This document shows positions 9,139 through 17,032 of a stretch of DNA of 64,000 nt, piece by piece. The notes under the pieces were generated by a model. It was not told the origin of the DNA. It saw only the letters and a program-made list of their open reading frames with translations, and did no database searches. This DNA is from Wagnerdoeblera intermedia (GTDB taxonomy: Bacteria; Pseudomonadota; Alphaproteobacteria; Rhodobacterales; Rhodobacteraceae). Both the position numbers and the translations under genes were made by a program. The stretch's first letter is position 1, and each line of letters starts with the position of its first letter. Where the stretch lies: NCBI RefSeq assembly GCF_042647465.1, contig NZ_JBHRVN010000001.1; one strand, 5' to 3'.

Positions 9139-9812
9139 TTCGGCGGCTCCCTGCTGGAAAGGACGGGCGGGGAGGCCTGGGGGCCTGTGGCCTCCCGCTC
9201 TGCCCGCATCTGTGCGATCAATGCGTCGCGACGTGCGCGGGCGGTGGCATCGCCCTCATCATAGACCGAGCGCCCGCGGGCATCGATCCCGACGGTCAGC
9301 GGCCCGAGGTTTTCGACCTCAAGGCAGACCAGCCGGTAATGCGCGATCATATCGGGGTAGCCGATCTGGCGGATCCCCCGGATCCCGGCGGAAATGATCG
9401 GCGCACCGCCACCGAGAAACGAGAGATAGACCCCGCCGGTCTGCGCAAGGGCTGCCGCACAGTGCCGGTCAAGACCGCCCTTGCCGCCCACGCATTTGAG
9501 ATCGAAATGCCGGATCAGCCCCGGCATCACATCGTTAAACCGCGTCGAGGTCGTCGGGTTCATATAAAGGATTTCAAACTCACCACTGGCGCTTTCGCGA
9601 CTAAAGCTGCCCAGGTGAAAGAAGGCCCCGCCCTGCAGCGGCACCGGCGGCGCCTCGCCGCTTTCCATACAGGCCACCAGGCGCTGATGAGTGGGGATCC
9701 CGGCGGTCGCAATGATGGTGCCCGACAGCGTCACCATATCGCCGATAGTGAGTGCCGCGAGGTCCGCAGGATCGGCCGGAAGCCGGAGATGTCGGATCAT
9801 ATCGGCAACCAC
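9129..9812 (-). CDS. Class I fumarase / tartrate dehydratase-like beta subunit
   Basis: 227-residue C-terminal-domain subunit of a two-component class I (iron-sulfur) fumarase-like hydro-lyase. It opens with the ALTIGDMVTLSGTIIATAG pattern seen in FumB/TtdB proteins, then AGIPTHQRLV, NPTTSTRFNDVMPGLIRHFDL, CVGGKGGLD and later GGGAPIISAGIRGI. It overlaps the alpha gene by 16 bp, and the LeuC-like gene overlaps its 3' end. Class I enzymes of this split form act on fumarate, mesaconate or tartrate. Context beside a second hydro-lyase suggests a branched or hydroxylated diacid. Confidence 0.9.
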   Translation of the reverse strand: MVADMIRHLRLPADPADLAALTIGDMVTLSGTIIATAGIPTHQRLVACMESGEAPPVPLQGGAFFHLGSFSRESASGEFEILYMNPTTSTRFNDVMPGLIRHFDLKCVGGKGGLDRHCAAALAQTGGVYLSFLGGGAPIISAGIRGIRQIGYPDMIAHYRLVCLEVENLGPLTVGIDARGRSVYDEGDATARARRDALIAQMRAEREATGPQASPPVLSSREPPKWA

Positions 9813-10669
9813 TCCACCGGCTGGCCCGCCCGCAGACGCGCGGTGGCGCGGCGGTTGATCCAGCAGTTGAAGGCGACCGCGACCGGGGTAAATCCATGGC
9901 CTGCCGCGTAATTGACATGCACGCCCAGGACCGTGCTGTCGCCGCCGGTGCCCATCGGCCCATAGCCAAGCCCGTTGACGGCGCGGAAGAGCCGCTCCTC
10001 AATGCCGGCGACCATCGGCTCGGGATGGGGCTGGCCGACGGGGCGCAGCGTGGCCTCTTTGGCCATTTTCGCGGCGTAATCAAAGGTGCCGCCGATCCCC
10101 ACGCCCATGATCACCGGCGGGCAATGCTGAGCACCGGCCTTGATCGCCACATCCAGCACCCAGGTCTCGATGGTTTCCAGTGTCGGAAAGGTAAACAACT
10201 CCAGCGCCGCCCAGCGGCCCGAGCCAAGCGCCTTCGGGCTGCAGGTGATCTCGATGTAATCGGCATCCTCGATCAGATCGAAGGTCACAATCGGCATGTC
10301 TTTGCCGTGATAGCCCCGCTCGAGCGTCAGCGGGTTGGTGACATGCTGCAGGATCGGCGGATCGATTTCGCGGACCAGTTCATCAAACCCCTGCCGGATG
10401 GCCGATTTGATATTGGCCCGCCAGTCGCAGCGGGTGCCGATCCGCACGAAATAGACCGGCACACCGGCGTCTGAGCAGACGAAGCGGTCTTTTCGCGCCG
10501 CAAGCTCGGCAGAGCGCAGCATGAGATCGAGCGTTTTACGCCCGGTCTCGCTGCTTTCAGTCGCCATCGCATGTCTCAGTGCTGCACGGGTGTCCTCGGG
10601 CACCGCGCGCAGGCAGCGTGAATATAGCGCCTTGCTGACCTCTCTGATGTCCTCCTCCCCAAGAGACAT
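9797..10669 (-). CDS. Class I fumarase / tartrate dehydratase-like alpha subunit
   Basis: 290-residue alpha subunit of the same hydro-lyase. Motifs: DRFVCSDAGVPVYFVRIG at about residue 62 (the family form is CxDTGxxxxF) with the first cluster Cys, and QHCPPVIMGVGIGGTFD at about residue 192 with another Cys. The family motif around KGxGSEN is replaced by SPKALGSGRWAALELF; the Asn/Glu positions differ, pointing to a distinct subfamily. The start codon overlaps the stop of the upstream GST gene (TGATG), so translation is coupled. Confidence 0.9.
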   Translation of the reverse strand: MSLGEEDIREVSKALYSRCLRAVPEDTRAALRHAMATESSETGRKTLDLMLRSAELAARKDRFVCSDAGVPVYFVRIGTRCDWRANIKSAIRQGFDELVREIDPPILQHVTNPLTLERGYHGKDMPIVTFDLIEDADYIEITCSPKALGSGRWAALELFTFPTLETIETWVLDVAIKAGAQHCPPVIMGVGIGGTFDYAAKMAKEATLRPVGQPHPEPMVAGIEERLFRAVNGLGYGPMGTGGDSTVLGVHVNYAAGHGFTPVAVAFNCWINRRATARLRAGQPVEWLPI

Positions 10670-11343
10670 CAGGCACCAACCGGCAGAGCTGCGGTGAAAT
10701 CCAGCAGGGCCGAAGTGTCGCGCCGTTGCGGCGGCGCATCATCGACGATGCGCGTGGCCATCACTTCGGGCAGTTGCTCCATCGCCTCCGCCCAGGCCCG
10801 CAGGCCGGGAAAGGCCTCGCGCCAGCGGCTTTGCGAGAAGCGCAGATCGATCTGGCCCAGAAGGCAGATCAGCGCAATGGACGAGCGCGCGATCTTTGCC
10901 TGGGGAAGCTGCGCCACCCGAGCTTCAAAGCGCGCAAGCCCGCGGTGCAGCTTGGTGGAAAGATTGTCGATCATCCCCTCAGATGGCTCATCGCGCTGAT
11001 ATTCGATGCGCAGCAGCAGCGCCGCTCCGGTCAGCTCATCAGCCAGGGCCTCATCGGCCATCTGCCCGAGACGCTCCATCGGATCGGCCGGATCAAGCTG
11101 CCCGCCGGAGGCGTGATCGATCCAGCTGAGGATGACCCGCGAGTCCTGCAATACCAGCCCGTTATCCAGAACCAGCGCCGGGATTTGTCCGGCCGGATTA
11201 TCCGCAAGGATCGCTTCGGGCGAGCGGCTGACAGAGGAGACCACCGTGCGGCAGAGCTCAATTCCATCCTCAAGTCCGGTGGCTTTCAGTGCAATCATCA
11301 CCTTCCGAACGAAGGGTGAGCGCGGGGACCAGTGCAGCTTCAA
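10669..11343 (-). CDS. Glutathione S-transferase family protein
   Basis: 224-residue GST. The N-terminal thioredoxin-like domain begins MKLHWSPRSPFVRKVMIAL, with SPFVRK the usual glutathione-site loop, and includes NPAGQIPALVLDNGLVLQDS, the cis-Pro and Asp/Ser glutathione contacts. The all-helical C-domain follows. A strong Shine-Dalgarno (AAGGGAGG, 9 bases or so before the ATG) and an AT-rich 40-bp gap upstream suggest a promoter here or readthrough from the hydrolase gene. GSTs in catabolic operons often isomerise or detoxify pathway intermediates; the precise role is not evident. Confidence 0.92.
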   Translation of the reverse strand: MKLHWSPRSPFVRKVMIALKATGLEDGIELCRTVVSSVSRSPEAILADNPAGQIPALVLDNGLVLQDSRVILSWIDHASGGQLDPADPMERLGQMADEALADELTGAALLLRIEYQRDEPSEGMIDNLSTKLHRGLARFEARVAQLPQAKIARSSIALICLLGQIDLRFSQSRWREAFPGLRAWAEAMEQLPEVMATRIVDDAPPQRRDTSALLDFTAALPVGA

Positions 11344-11345
11344 AT

Positions 11346-11383
11346 CCGCCTCCCTTAATAAATTAAAAAACTATATCTATGCA
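11346..11383 (-). promoter_or_regulatory. AT-rich putative promoter/operator before the GST-fumarase-TTT block
   Basis: A 40-bp gap between the alpha/beta-hydrolase stop and the GST start is strikingly AT-rich for this genome. Read on the minus strand it contains CATAGATAT (complement of 11373-11381), which also occurs at 12225-12233 upstream of the hydrolase, and it leads to a good ribosome site. Promoter activity is inferred from composition and shared motif only. Confidence 0.4.
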
Positions 11384-12190
11384 TTAATCGAGGCTGTCAA
11401 TGAAGTCTGACAGCGCCGCGTTGTAAGCCTGTGTCTGCTCGAGGTTCGGGATATGACCCGCGCCGGGAATGATCTGCAGGCGGGCTTTGGGGAAGATCCC
11501 CTCCATACGCGCCATGACATCCGGCATCGCCCCGTCAAGCGCGCCCGCCACCAGCAGAACAGGCTTGTCGAAGCCCGCAGCCACAGATGCGAAATCATAG
11601 CCCTGAAGCGCGGTGGCGCAGGCGGCATAACCCTCAAGCGAAAGGGTCCGGATCGAGGCTTCGAGCGCCTTAACCCCCGGCAGTGTCCGGTTTTCGGGCT
11701 GGAACCACCGGGTGATGATATCCTCAGCCACCCAGTCCATCCCCCGCTCCCGCGCGCGGGCGACGCGCTTTTCCCACATGGCCGCGCCACCGGGCTGGGT
11801 CGCGGCCTGACCATCCGTCAGCACCAGCGCCCGCAGGCGTTCGGGGGCGCGTCCGGCGAAGGCCAGCATCGTCGGCACCCCCATCGAGAGCCCGACACCC
11901 ACGGCGTTGCGCACATCAAAATGCTCTGCAAGCGCTGCAAGATCCGCGCCGAGGTCTGCAATGGTCACCGCGCCGGTGGCCGGAGATTCCCCATGCCCGC
12001 GCTGATCATAGCGCAGCAGATTGAACCGCCCCGAGAGCATCTCTGCCTGTGCGTCCCAGATCCGGTGGCTGGTCGCGAGCGAGTTTGAAAAGATCACCCA
12101 GGGGCGATCCGCCTCTGCCGCGCGCTGCACCCTGACCCTTAACCGCGCCGCCGGGGTCGTCACAAAGCCGTCGAAATCAGAGGTTTGCAT
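11384..12190 (-). CDS. Alpha/beta hydrolase, 3-oxoadipate enol-lactonase (PcaD)-like
   Basis: 268-residue alpha/beta-hydrolase. The nucleophile elbow VGLSMGVP is at about residue 105, the oxyanion segment FSNSLATSHRIWD is near residue 35, the catalytic Asp is in GALDGAMPDV and the His is in GAGHIPNLEQ. Overall order and length fit the PcaD/3-oxoadipate enol-lactonase group, but no other protocatechuate-branch genes are present, so a different ester or lactone is possible. It is divergent from the enoyl-CoA hydratase across an AT-rich control region, and is probably the first gene of the long minus-strand block. Confidence 0.85.
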   Translation of the reverse strand: MQTSDFDGFVTTPAARLRVRVQRAAEADRPWVIFSNSLATSHRIWDAQAEMLSGRFNLLRYDQRGHGESPATGAVTIADLGADLAALAEHFDVRNAVGVGLSMGVPTMLAFAGRAPERLRALVLTDGQAATQPGGAAMWEKRVARARERGMDWVAEDIITRWFQPENRTLPGVKALEASIRTLSLEGYAACATALQGYDFASVAAGFDKPVLLVAGALDGAMPDVMARMEGIFPKARLQIIPGAGHIPNLEQTQAYNAALSDFIDSLD

Positions 12191-12205
12191 CGCTGCGTCC
12201 TTCTA

Positions 12206-12314
12206 TATAAGTTATTAACATAGCATATCTATGTTTTTGCTGCCAACACGTCCCTGAGCAGCGACTCACCGTTGACCGCACCAAAATTAAGAGCATAAAC
12301 TATGTTATTAGCAC
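12206..12314. promoter_or_regulatory. Divergent promoter region with inverted TAACATAG pair, candidate GntR operators
   Basis: The intergenic stretch between the hydrolase and the enoyl-CoA hydratase is AT-rich and holds an inverted pair: TAACATAG at 12216-12223 and its complement CTATGTTA at 12300-12307, one close to each divergent gene. The first copy is preceded by TAAGTTATTAA (12208-12218), an 11-mer found again at 15808-15818 in front of the GntR regulator gene. The symmetrical placement suggests operator sites for the local GntR protein; binding is not shown. Confidence 0.55.
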
Positions 12315-12372
12315 AAGTGGGCTTGAGAGTGACTCGGTGCCCGCTGTCAGCGCTCAATCTCAGGGAGTTACT

Positions 12373-13134
12373 ATGACTTTGACGGTCACTCGCGACCAGA
12401 CGGTCGCAACGATCACGATGGACAATCCTCCGGTCAATGCGCTGACGCTTGAGCGTTATCGCGAGATCGGCGATGTTTTTGAAGAGACCGCAGCCTGGAG
12501 CGATATCCACTGCATCATCCTGACCGGCGCGGGCTCAAAAGCGTTCTGCGCGGGACTTGATCTCAACGAATTCGTGGCCGCCACCGTCGAGCAGGACCCC
12601 AACCGCGCCGCCATCATCCGCCGTGCCTTCGCCGCGATCCGCAAGGCTTCGGTGCCGGTGATTGCCGCGATCAACGGGCCGGCGCTCGGGGCGGGCAATG
12701 TGATCGCCTCCTGCGCGGATTTCCGCATCTGCACGCCCAACAGCCGTTTCGGCATGCCGGAGGTCAATATCGGCCGCTGCGGCGGGGCTGCGCATATGGC
12801 GCGTCACCTGCCCCAGGGCCTGCTGCGCCGGATGTATTTCACGGGCCTTCCGATCTCTGCCGAAGAAGCCGCCCGCTGGGGCTATGTCGAAGAGATCGTT
12901 GCGGCAGAAGATCTGATGCCGCGCGCGCGCGAATTCGCCACGCTGATCGCATCAAAAGCGCCGCTCGGCCTGCGGCTGGCGAAAGAAGCGCTCAACCGCA
13001 TTGAGTTTATGCCCACTGAGGAGGGCTATGAGCTGGAGCAGAGCTATTCGACCCGCCTCATGACCACTGCCGACGCCCGCGAAGCGATCCGCGCCACCGT
13101 CGAGAAGCGCGCTCCGGTCTGGACCGGCCGCTGA
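12373..13134 (+). CDS. Enoyl-CoA hydratase/isomerase family protein
   Basis: Crotonase-family enzyme acting on an enoyl-CoA, cytoplasmic. The ATG at 12373 is preferred over the GTG at 12337 because CAGGGAG lies six bases upstream; this gives 253 residues, the usual family size. The oxyanion-hole segments are ILTGAGSKAFCAGLDLNEF (about residues 55-75) and INGPALGAGNVIASCAD (about residues 105-120). The likely catalytic Glu is in FGMPEVNIG. It is followed 7 bp later by a CoA-transferase gene, so the CoA thioester made there is its probable substrate. Confidence 0.93.
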   Translation: MTLTVTRDQTVATITMDNPPVNALTLERYREIGDVFEETAAWSDIHCIILTGAGSKAFCAGLDLNEFVAATVEQDPNRAAIIRRAFAAIRKASVPVIAAINGPALGAGNVIASCADFRICTPNSRFGMPEVNIGRCGGAAHMARHLPQGLLRRMYFTGLPISAEEAARWGYVEEIVAAEDLMPRAREFATLIASKAPLGLRLAKEALNRIEFMPTEEGYELEQSYSTRLMTTADAREAIRATVEKRAPVWTGR

Positions 13135-13141
13135 AACACCC

Positions 13142-14377
13142 TTGCAGAAACAGAAAGTCAAAGTAGTGGCCGGACCTCTCTCTCACATCCGCGTCCTCGA
13201 CCTCAGCCGGATCATGGCCGGTCCCTGGTCGGGGCAGATTCTCGCGGACCTTGGCGCGGACGTCATCAAAGTCGAACGCGCCGGCGAAGGCGATGACACC
13301 CGCAAATGGGGCCCGCCCTGGGCCACCGACGCCAACGGCGAGCCGACCCGGGAAGCGGGCTATTACCTCTCGGTGAACCGCGGCAAGCGCTCGATTACAG
13401 CGGATCTGTCGGACCCCGCCGATCAGCAGATGCTGCGTGATCTGGCGAAACATTGCGACATCGTGCTGGAAAACTTCAAAGTCGGGACGCTGCAGCGCTA
13501 TGGCCTGGGCCCCGAAGATCTGCATGCGGTCAATCCGCGGCTGATCTATTGCTCGGTGACGGGCTTTGGTCAGGATGGCCCGCGCGCCGCGGATGTGGCC
13601 TATGATTTCATGATCCAGGCCATGGGCGGCCTGATGAGCGTGACCGGCGCCCCCGACACCGAGCCGGGCGGCGGCCCGCAGAAGGTGGGCGCGCCGATCA
13701 TCGACATTATGACCGGAATGTATGCCACGGTGGCGGTTCTCGCGGCGCTCGCGCGGCGCGAGCAGAGCGGCGAGGGTGAATATATCGATCTCGCCATGCT
13801 CGATGTGGCCACCGCCATGCTGGCCAATCAGGGCATGAACCATCTGCTCTCTGGAAAAGTGCCCACCCGCGCGGGCAACCGGCATCCCAATATCCAGCCG
13901 CAGGATGTCTTCGCGGTGGCCGACGGCCATATCGTGCTGGCGGTCGGCAATGATGAGCAGTTCCGCCGCTTTGCGGCCTGCCTGGGCGAGCCGGGCTGGG
14001 CCGATGATCCGGATTATGCGACCAATGCTGCAAGGGTTAAAAACCTGGCACGGCTGCATCCGATGATCTCAGAACGCTTCCTGTCGCAGCCGCTGGCTCA
14101 TTGGCTGCACGCACTTGGCCAGGCGAAGGTGCCCTGCGGGCCGATCAACACCGTTCCCATGGTCTTTGACGAGCCGCAGATCCGTCACCGCGAGATGCTG
14201 CGCGATCTGCCGCATCCGCTGCTTGGCAGCCTGCGCCAGGTGGTCAGCCCGCTGCGCTTCAGCAAAGCACCGCTGGATTATCGCGCCTCGGCTCCGCTTC
14301 TGGGCCAGCATGACGCCGAGGTGCGCGCCGAATTCGGCCTGCGCCCGCTTGGAGAAACCGGGGAGGACCGCGCATGA
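13142..14377 (+). CDS. Family III CoA-transferase (CaiB/BaiF)
   Basis: Second CoA-transferase of the island, 411 residues if translated from the TTG at 13142; a GTG at 13166 is an alternative start. Family motifs: SHIRVLDLSRIMAGPWSG, LGADVIKVERAGEGDDTRKWGPP, LENFKVGTLQRYGL, YCSVTGFGQDGPRA and KVGAPIIDIMTGMYA, the last with the probable catalytic Asp. It is clearly diverged from the CoA-transferase at 1514-2692. It overlaps the next gene by 4 bp (ATGA) and lies in an operon with the enoyl-CoA hydratase. Confidence 0.92.
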   Translation: MQKQKVKVVAGPLSHIRVLDLSRIMAGPWSGQILADLGADVIKVERAGEGDDTRKWGPPWATDANGEPTREAGYYLSVNRGKRSITADLSDPADQQMLRDLAKHCDIVLENFKVGTLQRYGLGPEDLHAVNPRLIYCSVTGFGQDGPRAADVAYDFMIQAMGGLMSVTGAPDTEPGGGPQKVGAPIIDIMTGMYATVAVLAALARREQSGEGEYIDLAMLDVATAMLANQGMNHLLSGKVPTRAGNRHPNIQPQDVFAVADGHIVLAVGNDEQFRRFAACLGEPGWADDPDYATNAARVKNLARLHPMISERFLSQPLAHWLHALGQAKVPCGPINTVPMVFDEPQIRHREMLRDLPHPLLGSLRQVVSPLRFSKAPLDYRASAPLLGQHDAEVRAEFGLRPLGETGEDRA

Positions 14378-14982
14378 AAACCATTCTCGGAGCCCGCATC
14401 ACGCTTCCCGATGTTGAGGGAATGAACGCAGACCAGCAGCGGGTCTATGACAGCATCGTCACCGGCAAACGCGGCACCCTCGTCGGCCCGCTGCGCGCCG
14501 CGCTGCATGTCCCCGCCCTCGCCGCCCCCTGGAGCGCGCTTGGCGAGGCTTTGCGCTTCAACCCCACCCTGCCGGTGCGCCTGACCGAACTTGCGATCAT
14601 CCTCGTCGCCCGTGCCACCAATTCCGAGCTGGAATGGGCGATCCACAGCCGGGTGGCTCTGCGCGAAGGTCTGCCGCAAGCCGTTGTCGATGCCATCCGC
14701 GACGGCCGCGCGCCGGAGGGGCTAAGCGACGAAGAGGCCGAGATTTACACCTATACTGCGGAACTTCTGAACGCGGTCCAGGTCTCGGACGCGAGCCATT
14801 CTGCCATTCGCCGCCGCTGGGGCGAAGAGGGTGTGGTGGTTCTGACGGCCCTCACGGGCTATTACATGATGGTCGCCATGACGCTTAACGCGCATCGTCT
14901 GCCGCTGCCCGAGGGCATGGGCCCGGAACTGGGGCTCGGGGGCACCGTCCCCGAGGCTCTGAGCCGGATCCCGATGCTGTGA
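14374..14982 (+). CDS. Carboxymuconolactone decarboxylase (CMD/AhpD-like) family protein
   Basis: 202-residue all-helical CMD-superfamily protein. The core motif SELEWAIHSRVALREGLP (about residues 85-102) carries the Glu and His of the family but has no CxxC pair, so AhpD-type peroxidase/disulfide chemistry is unlikely. A second HTH-like helical segment around ELLNAVQVSDASHSAIRR follows. It ends the plus-strand operon just before a clear terminator. The exact reaction is unknown; family members include decarboxylases and uncharacterised catabolic enzymes. Confidence 0.87.
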   Translation: MKTILGARITLPDVEGMNADQQRVYDSIVTGKRGTLVGPLRAALHVPALAAPWSALGEALRFNPTLPVRLTELAIILVARATNSELEWAIHSRVALREGLPQAVVDAIRDGRAPEGLSDEEAEIYTYTAELLNAVQVSDASHSAIRRRWGEEGVVVLTALTGYYMMVAMTLNAHRLPLPEGMGPELGLGGTVPEALSRIPML

Positions 14983-14987
14983 AAGAC

Positions 14988-15015
14988 AAAGCCCGGCCAT
15001 TGGCCGGGCTTTTTG
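14988..15015. terminator. Rho-independent terminator between convergent operons
   Basis: Perfect 8-bp stem GCCCGGCC / GGCCGGGC around a three-base loop (14991-15009), flanked by A-run and T-run, so it can work in both directions. It separates the plus-strand CMD operon from the convergent GntR gene. Confidence 0.9.
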
Positions 15016-15018
15016 CTG

Positions 15019-15765
15019 TCAGCGCAGCTTCACCTCGATGCGCATCATATCCCCGCGATAGATCCCGCGGGCGAGCAGCACAATCTCCCCCTGCTGGCTG
15101 ACCACAATCCGGTCCACCCGCGCCACCGGATCGCCGATCGCGATGTCGAGCTCAGTCGCCACCGAGAGATCAGCAATCCCCACGGTCACGATCTGACGCG
15201 CATCGCGGATTTCAAGCGAGGGGATATCGGCCACCAGCCGCATCGCGGTCAGATGGCTGTAGGCTTCTTCCGGAATATACGGGCAGAGCCGCTCGTCAAT
15301 ATAGACATCCGCCAGCAGAAAGGCCGCACCGTCACGCGCGTGGCGTCGGCGGAGATGGCGATACGAGGGGGCGGTGGCATAAAGCGGCCCCTCATGGCTC
15401 GGCAGATCGACATTGCGGCGGTCTTCGAGAATTTCAATCTGCGCATCGGTGCGCGCCATCAGCATGCCCGACCAGTCCGTGTTGACCTCGCACCAGAGGT
15501 CTTTGGGCTTGCGCGCCTTCACGAAGGTGCCTTTTGCCCGGAAGCGTTCAATCAGCCCGTCCTTCTCAAGCTGATCCAGCGCCTGACGGATTGTCATACT
15601 GGCGACACCGCATTGCTCAGCGAGCTCCATAACCGTCGGGATGCGTTCACCCACAGCCCATTCCCCGGAATCGATACGCTGGCGAAACAGGCTGGCGAGT
15701 TGCAGGTAGCGCGAGACCGCACTCTTTTTCAGAAGTTCCGCCGTGCTGTTCGTTTCTTTGGACAT
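15019..15765 (-). CDS. GntR family transcriptional regulator (HutC/UTRA type)
   Basis: 248 residues. The N-terminal winged HTH is recognisable (SRYLQLASLFRQRIDSGEW, then IPTVMELAEQCGVASMTIRQ and LEKDGLIERFRAKGTFVK; residues about 17-85), followed by a UTRA-type effector domain ending YRGDMMRIEVKLR. It is convergent with the CoA-transferase operon. Its promoter contains the same 11-mer as the hydrolase/enoyl-CoA hydratase control region, so it is the likely pathway-specific, self-regulated repressor responding to a pathway acid or CoA ester. Confidence 0.92.
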   Translation of the reverse strand: MSKETNSTAELLKKSAVSRYLQLASLFRQRIDSGEWAVGERIPTVMELAEQCGVASMTIRQALDQLEKDGLIERFRAKGTFVKARKPKDLWCEVNTDWSGMLMARTDAQIEILEDRRNVDLPSHEGPLYATAPSYRHLRRRHARDGAAFLLADVYIDERLCPYIPEEAYSHLTAMRLVADIPSLEIRDARQIVTVGIADLSVATELDIAIGDPVARVDRIVVSQQGEIVLLARGIYRGDMMRIEVKLR

Positions 15766-15807
15766 ATCGTTGCACTTTTTAGGGACGGCCGGAGCCTGAC
15801 ATGAGCT

Positions 15808-15826
15808 TAAGTTATTAAACCATATG
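15808..15826. promoter_or_regulatory. Candidate GntR autoregulatory operator
   Basis: TAAGTTATTAA at 15808-15818 followed by CATATG, in an AT-rich patch 43 bp upstream of the gntR start. The identical 11-mer, also followed by a CATAT element, is at 12208-12218. This is strong local conservation in a GC-rich background. Confidence 0.5.
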
Positions 15827-15951
15827 AAAGCTTTTGTCGATTGGCGGGAGGGGAACCGAACCGGATGTGCCTCAGTCTCTGAGGCGGTGGTTCGGGAATC
15901 CGGATCATTTTGCCGCTCAGCCCCTGGTCAGCCTTTATGCGGCCTCAGAAA

Positions 15952-15974
15952 GCGCCCTGGACCTCACAGGGCGC
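15952..15974 (-). terminator. Possible terminator of the ABC-transporter pair
   Basis: An 8-bp inverted repeat GCGCCCTG / CAGGGCGC with a 7-base loop, followed on the minus strand by a short T-run (TTTCTG). It lies 36 bp downstream of the binding-protein stop. The rest of the 15766-16009 gap shows nothing beyond this hairpin and the gntR promoter. Confidence 0.45.
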
Positions 15975-16009
15975 GGCAGCATCGCGTCCGGCTCGCAGTC
16001 GGCCTTTGG

Positions 16010-17032
16010 TTACCGAGAAACGGGATCGCCCCGCTCTGCCAGGCCTAGCTTATGCAACATCGCATCTGCCGGCGTGAAATCCGCCCAAAGCCGCAGATCG
16101 ACGAGGGGCTCTCCCTGAAAACGGTCGGTCTGGTAAAGCCAGGTCCGGGCATATTCGGCTTCCTCTGCCTGCAGCCCGCCGTTCACCGTCCAGGCATCGG
16201 CGTAGTGACCGGCCAGCACCTTAAGATCCTGCGGCGCGATATCCGGACGTGCGCGGGCCATGGCCGCAGGCCAGAGCGCGGGATCTGCCGCGAAATCTCG
16301 GGCCGCGCGCGTCAGCGCAGTCAGAACGGCCTCTACCTCCGCCCCCCTGGAGGCAAGAACAGACGCCGGGACGGCGTTCACCTTGGTCAGGATCGGGGCG
16401 GCTTCATAAAAGTCAGCCCCGTCGATCAGGATCTGCAGATCGTCGCGGTCGGGGATAGAGAGAAACATCCCGATGGAGAGGGTGCTCGCATCAACCCGTC
16501 CCTGCACAAGCGCCTGAGCCCGCACCTGGGGCTGCCCCAGCGGCACCCAGGTCACGGCAGAGGTCTGCACGCCATGATCGCGCAGCACAAGAAGCGACAT
16601 GGTGTGATCGAGGCTGTTGGGCCGCCCCACCCCGAACCGCGCCCCCTGCGAGAGATCGGCAAGGCTCAGCCCTTTGCGGGCGGCAATGATATAGGGGATG
16701 GATTTATCGGTGGAGCCCACGGCTTTCAGGCTGTGATCGCCCCCCGCATGAAGCCCCAGAAGGGTCTCAAGCCCGATATTGGCCATCTCGCCCGCACCGG
16801 TGCGCAGGGCGGTGACGGCCATGGGGGTCTGCTCTACCGCGATCAGTTCCACCTCAACGCCTTCACGGGCGAAATAGCCCTCACGCTCTGCCAGATGGAG
16901 GACCGAATTGGGCACCAGGGGCACCTCCGTGCTGGTCACGATGATCCGGAAGGGCTGAGCGCCAAGCGGTGAGGCCCCGGCCAGAAAACAGGCTGCCAGC
17001 GCAAAGCCCAGATTTTTCACAAGACGCATCAC
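16010..17032 (-). CDS. ABC transporter substrate-binding protein (NMT1/SsuA-like)
   Basis: 340-residue periplasmic binding protein of the nitrate/sulfonate/thiamine-precursor class. A signal peptide ends at about residue 25 (PLGAQ). The start of the mature part, IIVTSTEVPLVPNSVLHLAEREGYF followed by EGVEVELI, is the usual opening of this class (the motif is split here to keep it short). Mid-protein, GARFGVGRPNSLDHTMSLL is the ligand-domain crossover region. It overlaps the permease gene by 4 bp. The ligand is unknown. Confidence 0.88.
   Translation of the reverse strand: MMRLVKNLGFALAACFLAGASPLGAQPFRIIVTSTEVPLVPNSVLHLAEREGYFAREGVEVELIAVEQTPMAVTALRTGAGEMANIGLETLLGLHAGGDHSLKAVGSTDKSIPYIIAARKGLSLADLSQGARFGVGRPNSLDHTMSLLVLRDHGVQTSAVTWVPLGQPQVRAQALVQGRVDASTLSIGMFLSIPDRDDLQILIDGADFYEAAPILTKVNAVPASVLASRGAEVEAVLTALTRAARDFAADPALWPAAMARARPDIAPQDLKVLAGHYADAWTVNGGLQAEEAEYARTWLYQTDRFQGEPLVDLRLWADFTPADAMLHKLGLAERGDPVSR

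Noticed and set aside
15838..15900. tRNA-like string resembling a T-arm (GGTTCG-type) on both strands
   Set aside because: The flanking five-base stems do not pair and no acceptor or anticodon arm can be built.
15824..16118. Short plus-strand frames between gntR and the binding-protein gene
   Set aside because: No ribosome site, no recognisable sequence, and they run over a promoter and a hairpin.
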